The notes under the pieces are model-generated. The model did not search any database. It was not told the DNA's origin and worked only from the letters and a program-made list of their open reading frames with translations. Positions 35,175 through 46,465 of a stretch of DNA of 64,000 nucleotides are shown here, piece after piece. The stretch spans positions 5,642,001-5,706,000 of the forward strand of contig JAJNNQ010000011.1 of the NCBI GenBank assembly GCA_027886175.1. Reading direction: 5' to 3'. The DNA is from Phylloscopus collybita. Taxonomy: Eukaryota > Chordata > Aves > Passeriformes > Phylloscopidae. Numbering within the stretch: the stretch's first letter is position 1; every line of letters begins with the position of its first letter. The translations under genes and the position numbers were made by a program.

Positions 35175-36234
35175 TGTTATAAATGCACATTTTGGAGCTG
35201 GCTTTTCACAAATATTGAAATGAATGTTATACATATAGTGTAAGAAGGTTGTACTGTATTTCCTTTTATTTGTGGAATTTAAAAATGTAACAAAGGTATA
35301 TTTTCAGATTATAACAAAGTAGAGATGGGGGTTGTTTTTGTTTTTTTACTCCCCAACTAGAGAGAAGACAGAAGGGACGTCTGGAATTCCTGAACTACAG
35401 ATTTCTGACAAGGAACAATTAAGCCTTTGAATCTTCGGAAGACAGATTTACAACATGCATCTAGACTGCGTGGAATCCCACAGGTAAACTGTATGCTTAG
35501 GGGGGTCTTGAAACCAAAATGAATATTTCAATCATGCATTAGCTTCTTTAAATATGTAACACCAAGACTTTTACACACCAAAGAATTTAGAATGCGCAGT
35601 GTGTTGCTTTGCACCCTCAGTTGAGAAGCTATCATCTTTTGTCTCCTTATTGTCTATTTTTATTCTATTTTATTTTCTTTTTATTAAACTTATAAATGAA
35701 TAGAACAAGGTGAAATGCCGTTTTTCACACTGCTGGGACATCTTGCTGGCCCAGCTTGCTGCTGCCGAGAGTCCTGCAGGGGCACTGGGATGGGCAGCCC
35801 CAGGGCTCTGGGAAGCAAAGCCTCTCCTCCATCCCTTCCCGTCCCGGACAAAGCCGCCATCACCGCGCGCTCCCCGAGCCCGCGCCACAGCGCCCCCTGC
35901 AGCCGCGGGGGGATCATCGCACCTGCCCTGCCCACCGGGAGCCACCAGCGCCCCTGCCGGCTGTGCCCGGAACTGCACCCCAGGGGAAAGTGCCGCGCTC
36001 AGGGAAGCTGTTCCTGGGCTCCTGGTTCTGTTTGTTATCAATGCTGTGGGTGGTGGTGTTTGTTTGCCTGGTTATACACACCAGGAAAGAACTGTGATTC
36101 CTGTCCCCATAGCTGTGCCTGAGAGCCCCTGAATTTTCAAAATTATAATAATTCACAGGAAGTGGGGTTTGAATTCTCCATTCCAAGGGAGGCTTCTCCT
36201 TCCTGAGCAGACACCTATCGTTCAAACCTAGACA
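35175..36234. mobile_element. LTR family L2, copy 2
   Basis: TGTTATAAATGCAC ... TTCAAACCTAGACA. Inverted partner of both 14445-15513 and 50846-51915. Confidence 0.6.
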
Positions 36235-36716
36235 TCATGAGATGATCATGACCATGCGATGACCGTGACTGTGACCATGCCCATGAGATTATCATGACCA
36301 TGAGAGGGCTGTGACCATCAGAGGACCATGACACAGCTATGAGGTGATCGAGATCATGAGCTGACCATGAGATGAACATGAAACAACCATGGCTATGAGG
36401 TCATCATGGCCATGAGAAGACCGTGACCATCAGATGACCATGACACAGCCATGAGCATGAGATCGTGCCCATGAGAGGACCACGAGCATGAGGTGATTGT
36501 GATCAGTAGACGACCATGAACATGAGATGATGGTGCTCAGATAATGACCGTTACATGACTACAACTGTGACCATGCACATGACTGTGGCAATGTCTTGAC
36601 CACAAGATGACCATGACCATTTGATGACCATGAGCATTTCATGACCATGACCATAAGGTGACCATGACTTAACCATGGCCATGGGGTCATAAAGACCATG
36701 AGATGAGCAAGATATG
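36235..36716. repeat. ATGACCATGAG minisatellite
   Basis: Diverged units of ATGACCATGAGATG / CCATGACCATGAG without a fixed period. It links an L2 LTR to an L1 LTR. The inverted partner is 50428-50845. Confidence 0.7.
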
Positions 36717-37390
36717 TGTAGTGGTTTAGGGCAAATTTGGGAGGAAACCTCCTAAGGGGCTCTCCCTCCCCTCCCCCAACCGGTTCAGGAATGACCTCCT
36801 CAGAGAGAAGTGGAAAGAAACCTGTTTAATTAAACCAGCAAAGCACTCCCCAGCACAATAAACTGAACAATACCAGATGACAAGAACTTTGTGCCACTCT
36901 GGAGAGATGACAAATTAGAAAAGAAGTCCCTCCTGTAGGCGGTTGCTCTGTTCTCAGTCCCTCTGGTGCTGGAAAAAGTTGCTGCGCAGGGTAGATCTTG
37001 GTGGGTCCCAGGTGCAAGCTCCCTGCAGAGCCCCGGGGTCCTCAGACTGGGAAGGTTTGAACAATTCCAAAAGAAGGGGAAAAAAAGGGGAAAAAAAAGA
37101 AAAAAAGAGGAAAAAGAAAACTGAAGCTTCTCTGCCTCAGCCAGATTCACTTACTTCCTAAAAAGAAGAGAAAAAGAGAGAGGGAAAAAAACCCCTTCTT
37201 TGTCTCCTGTCTGTGTGTTGTTGACTCCCACTCTCAAGGCCAGTCTGGAGGCAGAAGGTTTCTGAAAACAAACTGTGCGCTTCTCACCAGATTTTTACTC
37301 TCAGACCTCATATTAAAGGTACAGTGTAATATCCAGCATAAACCCAACAGACAATTGGGGATATAAACAACGTAACATCACACTAGGACA
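36717..37390 (-). mobile_element. LTR family L1, full copy
   Basis: TGTAGTGGTTTAGGG ... CACTAGGACA, 674 bp on the + strand. Sense minus by comparison with the AATAAACAGG in the 49772 copy. It has inserted in, or is shared with, the ZNF 3' flank. Homology with other ZNF flanks resumes at AATAGGAAATC. Confidence 0.6.
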
Positions 37391-37795
37391 CACTTGGAAA
37401 ATAGGAAATCAAAACTGTGGAATCCCTGAGGTTGGAAAGGACCTCCAAGACAATCCAGTATTCCTTGAGGCCCCAGAAGAGAGGACTGAACACTAAAGAT
37501 TTTCTGGGGTTGAAAGTCAACAAATCCGCTCTGCCCAAGGAATTCCCAGTGTCTGTCTGTGTCCCGATGGATGTTCCTGCCCCTGCGTTCATCCAGGTGC
37601 CCACGGGGAGACAGAAAGATGTGGAGCCCCCCAGCCAGGTGACTTCCCCAACAGGAATCACCAGGAACATGGATCACCGGAGCTCTGCCCAACAGGGGTC
37701 ACTGGGGATCATCCAATGCCGATCCTCCCACGGGGGATGGAGCTGGAGCAGCGCACGAAGCTCTTCCCGCTCTCAGGGCACTCCCAGGGCTTCCC
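37391..37795 (-). other. 3' flank of Z6
   Basis: CR1-like TGAGGTTGGAAAGGACCTCC at 37427-37446. Relic finger after the stop is well preserved (GKPWECPESGKSF). Confidence 0.5.
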
Positions 37796-38647
37796 TCAGT
37801 GGTGCCTCCGCTGGTGTCTGGTAAAGTGAGAGCTCTGTGAGAAGCTCTTCCCACACTCAGGACACTCGTAGGGCCTCTCCCCGGTGTGGATGCGCCGGTG
37901 GACAGTGAGGTGTGAGTTGCGCTTGAAGCCCTTCCCGCAGTCGGGGCAGCGGAAGGGCCTCTCCTCCGTGTGAATCCGCTGATGGACGAGGAGATGGGAG
38001 CTGGTGTGAAACCTCTTCCCACACTTGAGACACTCATAGGGCCTCTCCCCGGTGTGGATGAGCTGGTGTCTTCTCAGGTCAGAGCTGCATCCAAAGCCCT
38101 TCCCACATTCCATGCAGGTGTAGAGCCCTTCCCCAGTGTGGATCACCTGGTGCTGGATCAGGGCCGAGCTCTCTCTGAAGCTCTTCCCACATTCCCCACA
38201 CTTGTAGGGCTTTTCCCCAGTGTGGATCATCTGGTGTTTCCTAAGATTGCCCTTCTGGCTGAAGCTCATCCCACACTCCCCACACTCATAGGGCCGTTCC
38301 CCAGTGTGGATCACCTGGTGTTTCCTAAGATTGCCCTTCTGGCTGAAGCTCATCCCACACTCCCCACACTCATAGGGCCGTTCCCCAGTGTGGATCACCT
38401 GGTGCCGGATCAGGTTGGAGCTCCAGCTGAAGCCCTTCCCACATTCCAAGCAGTTGTGGGGCTTCTCCCCTCCATCAGGCTTCTCCTCCAGCTCTGAGCT
38501 CCGGCTGGATCTCCGGCCGCCCTCCTGGCACAGGGGGGGTCTTTCCTCCTCGCAGCTCCCTGGGCTGGGTTTGCAGCCCCTCCTGCTGCGGGAGCTCCGG
38601 GGCTTTTCCTCCTCCTCCATCCGGACACTCCTTGGGAATGACAAATC
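37796..38647 (-). CDS. Z6: C2H2 zinc-finger protein, 8 fingers
   Basis: Likely a nuclear DNA-binding protein. The acceptor AAACCAG/GATTTG is at 38648/38647 and ATG at 38620, giving 274 residues. Box [16 protein letters not shown], then eight intact fingers. Fingers 2 and 3 ([11 protein letters not shown]) are a perfect amino-acid duplication except for the linker-side V/M. The DNA repeat is 84 bp with one visible mismatch. The last finger has HFTRH in place of the usual leucine. Stop is TGA, unlike the TAA of all other young copies. Alpha upstream exon in phase at 38961-39173. Promoter is probably the block at 44.0-44.5 kb, giving an intron of about 5 kb. Confidence 0.9.
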   Translation of the reverse strand, partial: DLSFPRSVRMEEEEKPRSSRSRRGCKPSPGSCEEERPPLCQEGGRRSSRSSELEEKPDGGEKPHNCLECGKGFSWSSNLIRHQVIHTGERPYECGECGMSFSQKGNLRKHQVIHTGERPYECGECGMSFSQKGNLRKHQMIHTGEKPYKCGECGKSFRESSALIQHQVIHTGEGLYTCMECGKGFGCSSDLRRHQLIHTGERPYECLKCGKRFHTSSHLLVHQRIHTEERPFRCPDCGKGFKRNSHLTVHRRIHTGERPYECPECGKSFSQSSHFTRHQRRHH

Positions 38648-38749
38648 CTGGTTTGGGGAGAAAAGAAGAGGAGAGCGCCTTAGGCTGGGGGTTCCTCCTT
38701 CCCCAATATCATGTCAGGAAACCAGGGGGCAGCTTGTGTCTGTAAGAAC

Positions 38750-38936
38750 CTCCAAAACACCAAGATTCAGCCCAAAAGTCCTCCCAACATCAAGAGACAG
38801 AACAAAAACTCCCCAAACATCAAGACTCAGACAAAACCTCTTCTAAAACATAAAGGTTCAGCTCCTTGCAGATACCCAAAGCAACAACATTTAGCCCAAT
38901 AAAGCTCAGAAACACCAACATTCACTCCCAGGAAAA
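38750..38936. repeat. 31-bp-period array, six units, upstream of Z6
   Basis: Same unit order as 2279-2464, total 187 bp. Confidence 0.75.
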
Positions 38937-38960
38937 TCCCGGATCCCCCTCCCCGCTCAC

Positions 38961-39173
38961 CTGCTGCATGTGGGGGGGCAACGCTCCCGGGGCTGGGGGA
39001 GGCTGCAGATCCAGGGAGGGGTGGAACCTTGTGCTGCCTCCTCTTCCTGCTCCTCCTCCTCCTCCTGTGTCCCTACTCTTCCTCACACTCCTCTTCCTCC
39101 TACTGTTCCTCCTTCTCCTGCACAATCCCACCTTCTCCTCCCACGCGCATCCTTTGACCATTTTGTTCTTCAT
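38961..39173 (-). CDS. Candidate 5' coding exon of Z6 (alpha cassette)
   Basis: 71 codons, ATG 39173 to donor CAGCAG/GTGAGC, the best donor of the three alpha copies. The frame is open further upstream to 39236, without an ATG. Same doubts as for Z1. Confidence 0.35.
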
Positions 39174-39214
39174 CCCTGCTTCTCCTTCCCTTCTCCTCCT
39201 GCCCCCAGGATTGA

Positions 39215-40300
39215 CTGGGGACCCGAGAGTGTCCAAGAGACAGACGAGTGACAGATCAGGGGGGTCTGGGAAGAGTCAGCAGGGAGAGAGCACTGAAAAC
39301 CTCATCAGGGAGGACACTGGGATCTTCAAAGAGGAAACATGGCAGGGCACCCATGCAGGGTGGAAAACGGAAAGCCAGGAAGGGGTCCTGGCAAAAGGGA
39401 GGATGATCCCAAAATATCTCTGAAGGGTCCCTTGGGAGAATGTTGAGGCAGTTTGCACATTTTGCCAGAGGTGATTAAGGACATGGACACCCAGGGGGGC
39501 AATTAGGGAAGTCAAGAAGGGATTTAGACAACAGGGGATGGATGGTGCTGGTGTGCTGGGAAGAGAAAGAGTGAAGGGGAATGTGCAGGAATATGGTGAA
39601 GGCAAGAAGCAGCAGCAGGAATCGCTGCGGGAAGAAAAAGGATGATGGGAAAGAGGAAGAAGGACGGAAATGATAGAGATTATCCTTGAATGACTTGGTT
39701 TGGGTCCCTGCAGAAATGAATGGTTTTGCAGAAAGCTCAGCAGCTGTCAGAGGATGAGCACCCACAGGCACTCAGGGGGGCTGCAGGAGGGGCAGAAGAA
39801 GCCCCTGCAGCACTTGGTCACAAAGGCACAGCAGGGGAAGAAGGCAGGAAGGGAGGAGGAAAAGGCCAAGGGGAAGAAGGCAAAGGCCATGGCAGAGTTT
39901 CTACAGCCCCTGAGGGATCAAGCCCAGGGCCCAAGGGGGCCCCAGCACCCAGGGCACCGGCTCGGCCACAAGGACCTGGCAGAGGCATTGCCCTCCTGGG
40001 CAGGGGAGAGCCCACCCAAACAGCCCCTGGCAAGGAATCAGGCTGCCAGCTGCAGGCCACAAGGACACTGCAAGCACAGACAGCAGCACCCTCACCAGCA
40101 GCAAGTCCACCCCTGCAGGGACATGGACTGGGAGGGGTGGCAGAGCTCCCATCACACCAGGGACCCACCGCACTGGAGCCCTGGAGAACACTCAGGGTGG
40201 CTCTGCATCGACAGGAGGCCTTTCCTCACAGACACAGGGGCCTCTCCATCCACTCTCAATCTCACACCTAAGGGGGGAAAAGGCCAAAAATGTCTTTGAT
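39215..40300 (+). mobile_element. ERV remnant with gag end and protease stub, Z6 unit
   Basis: Open frame 39700-40299 has a charged gag end (EEEKAKGKKAKAMAEF), a ruined knuckle (SCRPQGHCKH) and DTGAS at 40231-40245. Antisense to Z6. It matches the Z2 unit (5796-6890) rather than the gag-env form of the other units. Confidence 0.55.
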
Positions 40301-41400
40301 TATTCAGGGGGTAAGTGGGAAAGATGAGCAGCTGTGTTTTATTCAACCACTATTAGCAGAGGTGGGGATGGGTTGGAAATGCAGGAATTTTCATTTGCTC
40401 CTAAATGTGATTGTCATTGACTGGGAAGGGATTTTTTGGCTAAATTGGGAATGCAAATTAATATTGTCAAAGGTGATACACAGGCTAGTTCTCCTGTACC
40501 TTGGTGACAAATGTCTGGCAAGGCCAGGGCTGAAGTGAACCCAGAAGTGTGGGCAGCCCCAGGGAAATTGGGAAAATCAGATCCCCAGCCTCACCAAATT
40601 CCTCTGAAGCCACCAGGACAAGTGGGGTCTAAAAGCAATCCCCTATTCCCAGGGAGGGAAGGAAGGGCTCACAGCCTGGTATTGAGCCCCTGGGAAAGGC
40701 AGGGCTTTTGGAGCCAGGGGTCTCTCAAGAAACTGGATGGATGGAGCCCAGAGGGAAAGAAGAATTTTTAATGGTTAAAAAGCAGATTAAATAAGGCTCC
40801 TGTCCTGGAGTGCCCAGAAAGGAAAAGAAGAATTTGAATTGTATGTGGTTGTTAAACAGAGCCAGGCCAAAGGAATTCCTGGGCTAAAATGCTGAACCCA
40901 GTGGCCAGAGAGTGGCCTCATTGTCTGCAGATTTGTGCAGCCACAGCCTGAAGGGGAACTGAGGCCTGACAACTGATGGCAGGAGAATCTCCTCAAGTCT
41001 GGCACCATCTCAAAGCTTTGGGAACAACAAGAGATTCTAAAGGGGTGAGCAGTGCTGGGTTATTACAGGATGGAACTTGTTCAGTGGCACAGGAGGATTT
41101 AGAATTGAGGAGAGGGGAAGGGTTTAACCCAGCCTCCTGCTGGAACAGCCTGCACAGGGGGCTGGGAAGAAACCCATGGCTGCATTCAAGTGAGAGAGAT
41201 TTGGGCCGGGGCTGTGAGATATTCATGGGACAGACCCACCTTGGGACTTTGCTGCTGACAACATCCAACCAGGACATTGGGTCCTGCCCAAGGAGTGGGA
41301 AGGAGGAGCAGGATGGGAAGCTGCTGATATGGGAAATGTAGATGGATATGAAAATTCAGAATTTTAGAAACATATAAAGTGCTTAAACAGGTGAAGGGGA
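40301..41400 (+). mobile_element. Probable decayed ERV polymerase region
   Basis: Continuous with the protease stub but full of stops. No catalytic motif could be recognised. Called only by position after DTGAS and by the lack of any other signal. Confidence 0.25.
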
Positions 41401-41559
41401 GAACAGAAATATATACAGCTCATTTAGCAATTGTGTAAAAGAAGAGAAACAAGTTGTACCAGAAGGCACAGGAGTGTAACTTGTAAGGCAGGACCCATGA
41501 ACAGAATCCAAAGGAATTTGGGTGCCAGGTAAAGGCCACAGAGAGAAGATGTATTGTTA

Positions 41560-42010
41560 AAACTCACTGAAGCGGGACTTAGGTATTGTAAAGACCCCAA
41601 AAAGCAGAACCAGTTGGTTAACAAACCAGCAAGAACCAGGCTGCTGGTTTCAGCCAGGACAAACTGACCTGGGAATTCCCCAAACCTTCTCTGCACCTGC
41701 TCAGAGAGGGAGGTCAAAGAGTGAACACCGAGGAAGAATTCTGACTTCATCAGGACACCCCTGCCAGCGACCACCAGAAGGCGTGGCACCACAAAAGGCT
41801 GATTGTAAGATAAAGGGCAAGAAGGCAGAGAATGGGCAAAGGATGGGTGGGCAGGGAGGTGCAGCTTTGTGGGGTCTGAGTGCATTTAAACCTGGAACCT
41901 GTCTCCACCAGGTCGGCATCAGTGGTGGAAAGATCCCGTAGGCGTCCCAGCAGGAATAAAACAAACCTGCTTTACAATTCCTGACTGTGCAGTCCTGATC
42001 CTGCAATTCC
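41560..42010 (+). mobile_element. LTR-like segment, single copy
   Basis: TATA-like GCATTTAAACC near 41883, then GGAATAAAACAAACC near 41951 and a short C-rich tail. The spacing fits an LTR. No second copy in the window and ends not fixed. Confidence 0.3.
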
Positions 42011-43829
42011 CCACGGCTGAGCCTGCACTGAAGGCAAGGGAGCAGCAGCCAGGGCTCCACAGCGGGGGAAGCCCCTGTGCCTGCCCACAGATCCTCTGCT
42101 GGAATGCTCTGCCTGGGCACCCTCCCTTGGCATCTCCAGGCACTGCGGGCCAATCCTTGCTGCCACTGCTGCAGCTTCAGGGCTTTCTGTGCCTGCACTG
42201 CCACAGGGGCTGGGGAGACACCGGGAGAATTCCACTCTGGGCCTCAGCCAGACTCACACTCTGGGCTGGCTGGGCTTAGATGGGTGGAAAATAGACCGAC
42301 TTTAAAATTGTTTTTTATTTCATTTCTCCACTCAGCCTCGGTTTCCCTTTGCCCCGGGGAAAGGAATTTTCAAGGTTTTATTTGAAGGGATGTTACACCA
42401 CTCAGCAGAGATGAGTTGAACATCTCAGCAGACTGGGAAGAGCCCAAAAGATCCCCACAGAGAGAACGACCATCAACAAAACATCAACGCCCATCAGCAA
42501 CCAGCAACCAACACCCAGCCCAGACACTGCCCCTGGAAGAGCTGCAGACACCTGGGCTGGAAAAGGCTGAGAAGGAATTCCAGCAGTGCAGACCTGATTA
42601 ACATCAGAGGCAAAGGAATCCAAGTCCAACAGGAAATCAAATCCTGAGATCTCAGCAACTTGGAAGCAATGAACATCAAACCAAGGGATTTCTATGGGTT
42701 CAGACTGTAAAAAGTTTAGGAAAAACCCAGTAAAGGTCAACATGGCATGGAATGATTTTCTCTGCACCCCGGGCTATGTGTCGATGAAATGATTTCTGTT
42801 GCCCATCCTGGCCAGAATCAAGTGATGCCTTGACTGTTTAACACTAAAGATATTGGTGGAGAGTGTTGGGTTCTCCCACAGTTTCAGTGACAAGATTACC
42901 ATTAGAATAATTTTTTTGCAATATCCTACATTTGTATTGGAGTTAGGGATGGGCCAGGGCTGTGAGAATCAAGTTTTAGTCGTAGGAGAAGAAGGAGAAA
43001 AACCTTGATTGCTTTGGAATGTTTTTGTGTGTGTTTGTGTGCAGCTCTCAGTGATCAGAAAATATTGTTATATTTGTTTTTCAAAGTTCACCTTCAGATT
43101 ACATTTGGAAAACCAGAAGAGCCTTTAAAGGTGACCTATAACGAATAAAAATTAATAGACTATGGTAAGAAAAGAAAAAAAAAGAAAAAGAAAGAAAGAA
43201 AAAAAAAAAACCAACAAAAAAACCAGAGAGAAAGGGCAGATTGCCCGAGGGCCAAATGTGAGTCATTCAGTGGGTGCCCAGGAAGAGAAGCTCCTGTTCC
43301 AGACAGCCAGGAGAGGAGCTTTAGAAATGCAAATTAACCCTGCTGGGGAAAAGTGTGGACAATGCACCAGGGGCTCCTTGCCTGGGGCAGGAATTGGGCT
43401 GATTCCCTCTGTCCCTCAGCCCAAGCTCTGCCTGCTCACAAAGACAGAATTTGCACAGCTAAAGGCAGAGCCCAGAGTGAGGATCTCTGACTCTGCAACA
43501 GAAATGGGTTCAACTGCAAAGGAAAACATCAAACGGAGATTGTTATGAAAACTTCACGTAAAAAAGTGTCTGTGTGGGGGAATCATCCTTCTCCCCACTC
43601 TAACATGTGCTGGCATTGTCGGTGTTGTACAGGGTTTTCAGACCTCTGGGTGTTTTTAGCTACTGCAAGTTCACCCAAATCAGCTGGAAATCAAAATTTA
43701 CCATTTAATCAGAGAAAAGCGGTCAATTGACGCAGCCCACGCAGGAGGGAGCGCCTCAGAAATGGGGAAAAGATGAAACGGCCACCAGAACAAATCCTAC
43801 AACACCACGGAGCAGCTCCTGGGACCCCA
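42011..43829. other. Low-copy stretch, no gene recognised
   Basis: Mostly unique in the window. An A/G-rich tract lies at 43160-43215. A 128-codon frame (43162-43548) starts in this tract and is not credible. Possibly more retroviral debris. Confidence 0.3.
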
Positions 43830-43975
43830 AGGAATTCAGATCAGGAGCCAGAGAAGGCATTTATAATTTGAATTGCATCATTAGATTACAGCTGTCCTCG
43901 AAATAATAACCACTCAATCCACTCAAAGGAGGACCGCGACATTTCCCATCGATGCTGCGATCAGATTATCTCTTA
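43830..43975 (+). mobile_element. Env-like tail fragment
   Basis: ATTAGATTACAGCTGTCC, CCACTCAATCCACTCAAAGG and GCGATCAGATTATC align with the env-like tail of the other units (for example 21608-21740). This suggests the Z6 unit keeps the two ends of a longer element. Confidence 0.4.
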
Positions 43976-44470
43976 GCCCAGGCACCCGCGGGAAGGAGAC
44001 CGCGGGCAGCCGCTCCCGCAGCGCCCTCAGGCCACGGGGAACACGGCGCGGACACGGCACAACCCAGCCACAGCCAGAGCCCCCTGCCGCCCCCTCCGCC
44101 CGCAGCCAGCCCCGAGCCCCGGCACAACCCAGCGCGGCTCCCACCTGCGCCGGGGCCGCCTCCGAGCTCCGCCGCCGCCGCCTCCTCCACACCGAGGATC
44201 CGAAAATGGCGCCCCTGAAAAGCCAGGGCTGTCCTTCTGCCCGCTCTGCCCAATCACCGTGCAGCGAGAGCCAGGAGTGGCGGCACCGTCAGCCAATGGC
44301 AGCGAGCCAGGGGCGGGCTCTGCACACGGCCCAGCCCCGCCCCGCGCTCTCAGGCCCCGCCCCCGGGCTGTCTGAGGGCAAAGCCGCAGATGAGGAACAG
44401 CCCTGGGACGGGCCCGGGCCCGAGGCGGGATGGAGCTGAAAACACAAACAAAGTTCTCCGCACCTCCCGC
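43976..44470 (-). promoter_or_regulatory. CpG-rich promoter block of Z6
   Basis: Copy of 23460-23960: CCAAT boxes CCCAATCACCG and GCCAATGGC, and CCCCGCCC boxes. Minus-strand donor GCGCAG/GTGGGAG at 44145. It lacks the first 80 bp of the 23.4 kb block. Confidence 0.5.
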
Positions 44471-44899
44471 ACCGCCTTGCCCAGCCCTGCGTGTTCGCTG
44501 GCACCGGCTCAGAGGAAAGCCCTCCGTTCTCCTACCCGTAACTAGGAGCATCAGTGCATGGGTTGGATTTCCCCCCAGAAGGGAAAGAAAAAATCAAACT
44601 CAAGGGAGATGTAGCCCCCCACCCATCCCGGGGGGTTCGGCCCCTCACCTTTCAGCCCCGGGAACAGCGCCGGGACTGGGCGGGTCCGAAGCGGGACTGG
44701 GGGGGCATGGGGGCTCCCCAGTACCGAGGGGGACCCTTGGGGCTCGGTCCTGTCCTTCCCCCGCCGTTTTCAGTGGGGACCACCCTTATCACCAGGGACC
44801 CCCCACTAGCAAACTACCGGGGCCCCCCCACTGACCGGGACCCTCCCATCGTCTGCCACCCCTCCTTCAACGACCCTCCCAAAGCTCTAGGACCCTTCC
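44471..44899. other. C-rich spacer, no gene seen
   Basis: GGGACCCTCCC-type repeats at 44760-44900 are the inverted counterpart of 5500-5650. Confidence 0.35.
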
Positions 44900-45490
44900 C
44901 ATCCTTGAGCCCCCCCAGTACGCCAGGACCCACTACTCACCGCCCCTCTCCCACCCATGGGAACCCCCCCTCACCGCGCCCCCCCCAATCACCAGGACCC
45001 TCCCAATCCATGGGACCCCCGCACTCACCACGCACCCCCCTCAGAGCCCCCCGGGCCCAGCGCCGGGGCCGCTCCGCAGCCGAGGTACCCGAGAAATGCC
45101 GCCTGCAGAGCCCGCCACTCGCCGCGATTGGCTGGTTCTGCCGTCACTCCTGGGTCTGACTGCGCGCTGATTGGGCAGAGCAGAGCAGGGACACGCCCAC
45201 GTCTCGCCCCCGTCGCGTAGAAGAGCCGCCATTTTTTGGATCCTCTGTGCGGAGGAGGCGGCGGCGGCGGAGCTCGGAGACGGCTCCGGAGCTCGGAGGC
45301 GGCGGCTCCGGAGCTCGGAGGCGGCGGCTCCGGAGCTCGGAGGCGGCTCCGGCGCTCGGAGGCGGCTCCGGCGCAGGTGGGAGCCGCGCTGGGTTGTGCC
45401 GGGGCTCGGGGCTCGGGGCTCGGGGCTGGCTGCGGGCGGAGGGGGCGGCAGGGGACTCTGGCTGTGGCTGGGTTGTGCCGTGTCCTCGTT
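44900..45490 (+). promoter_or_regulatory. CpG-rich promoter block of Z7
   Basis: Inverted near-copy of 5085-5600. ATTGGCTGG and TGATTGGGC boxes, then GCCGCCATTTTTTGG at 45226-45240, and a non-coding exon ending GGCGCAG/GTGGGAG at 45376. Confidence 0.55.
45253..45373 (+). repeat. GCTCGGAGGCGGCTCCGG tandem repeat in Z7 5' UTR
   Basis: Six to seven units of GGAGCTCGGAGGCGGC(GGC)TCC. The Z1-side counterpart at 5187-5240 has only one or two units. Expected to be variable in length. Confidence 0.65.
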
Positions 45491-45770
45491 AATATGCACC
45501 CCCCTTTTGTATAACATCCGATATTCCTGGCTCTGTTCAGGCTTTGTTCTTCTTCTCCGTGTTGAGGAATTCAGCAGGACCTTGGCTGAGCAGCAGTCCG
45601 TGTCAATGAGTAACATTTTCTGAAACTGATGAGTTTCTCCCGTTCCTTCCTTATCTCCAATTCCCCGTCCCTCTCTCCGAGCAGATTTCAGTCACTGACT
45701 CTGTTTTTGCTTCCTGGTTCCTCTTTAGTTTTGGGATTATTGTCAGTGAGCTCAATTCTGGAAAAACGAA
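45491..45770 (-). mobile_element. Truncated L6 LTR-like segment, Z7 unit
   Basis: Inverted copy of 4799-5070, cut at the same CpG junction (TCCTCGTTAATATGC). Confidence 0.4.
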
Positions 45771-46465
45771 AATTCAATCTTGGAATATTTTCCAAAAGTT
45801 TTTCTGGCCATCAGCCAAGGAACACCCTGCACATTAATGTAGCCTTATCTGTGTGCTGTTCCTTTACTGAGGTACATGAATATTCATGAGTTTCATGCTC
45901 TACTCAAACATTCTTGGCTGCTTTTGATGGTTTAGAAATTTTCTTTGTTTTGGTTTTCTGCTCTGGCTTATCTACATCACATCCTGCAGATCAGGTCCAT
46001 CTCTTTTATTTCTTCTTGTGGCCTCATCCTGTTGTTTCACACTTCCCAGAGAGCGAACAGTTCACAAACTCTTCTCTCTTTCTTCTCTGCTGCTCTGGTT
46101 TGTGTGGCCCTTATCTCATCCCTTGGAGAGGTCAGTCAGCAGCTGTGGGAAACAACCTGAGTGCTTTATACAGTTCTCTGGGTTACACACAAGTATTGGA
46201 CCATTTTCTATTTTTCCAAGGCCTACAGTACAATACATTCATCCCATGATCAGTTCTAGAAGCTGTCAGGTGTCTACATCAACATCAAATACTCATCCCA
46301 CTGCTGCTTCCATGAGTTACACGGTGCAGACTTCAAATGAGCAATGAGGTTAAATGAGCAAGCAGCTCAAAGGGATTCTAAACTGCACTGTGCATACAAT
46401 CAATAACCACAGATAAAGACCAGCACCCAAATGTGAAAGCCAATATTCTGGGGTCATTTTCATCA
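45771..46465 (-). mobile_element. L4 LTR-like segment, Z7 unit
   Basis: Inverted copy of 4090-4798. TATACAGTTC near 46170 and TTTTATTTC (AATAAAA on minus) near 46004. Confidence 0.5.

Noticed and set aside
39700..40299. A functional retroviral gene product
   Set aside because: The frame lacks a start, the zinc knuckle is ruined, the protease is cut short and polymerase is unreadable; only a remnant is called.
43162..43548. 128-codon lysine-rich frame as a gene
   Set aside because: It starts in an A/G-rich tract and has no splice or homology support.
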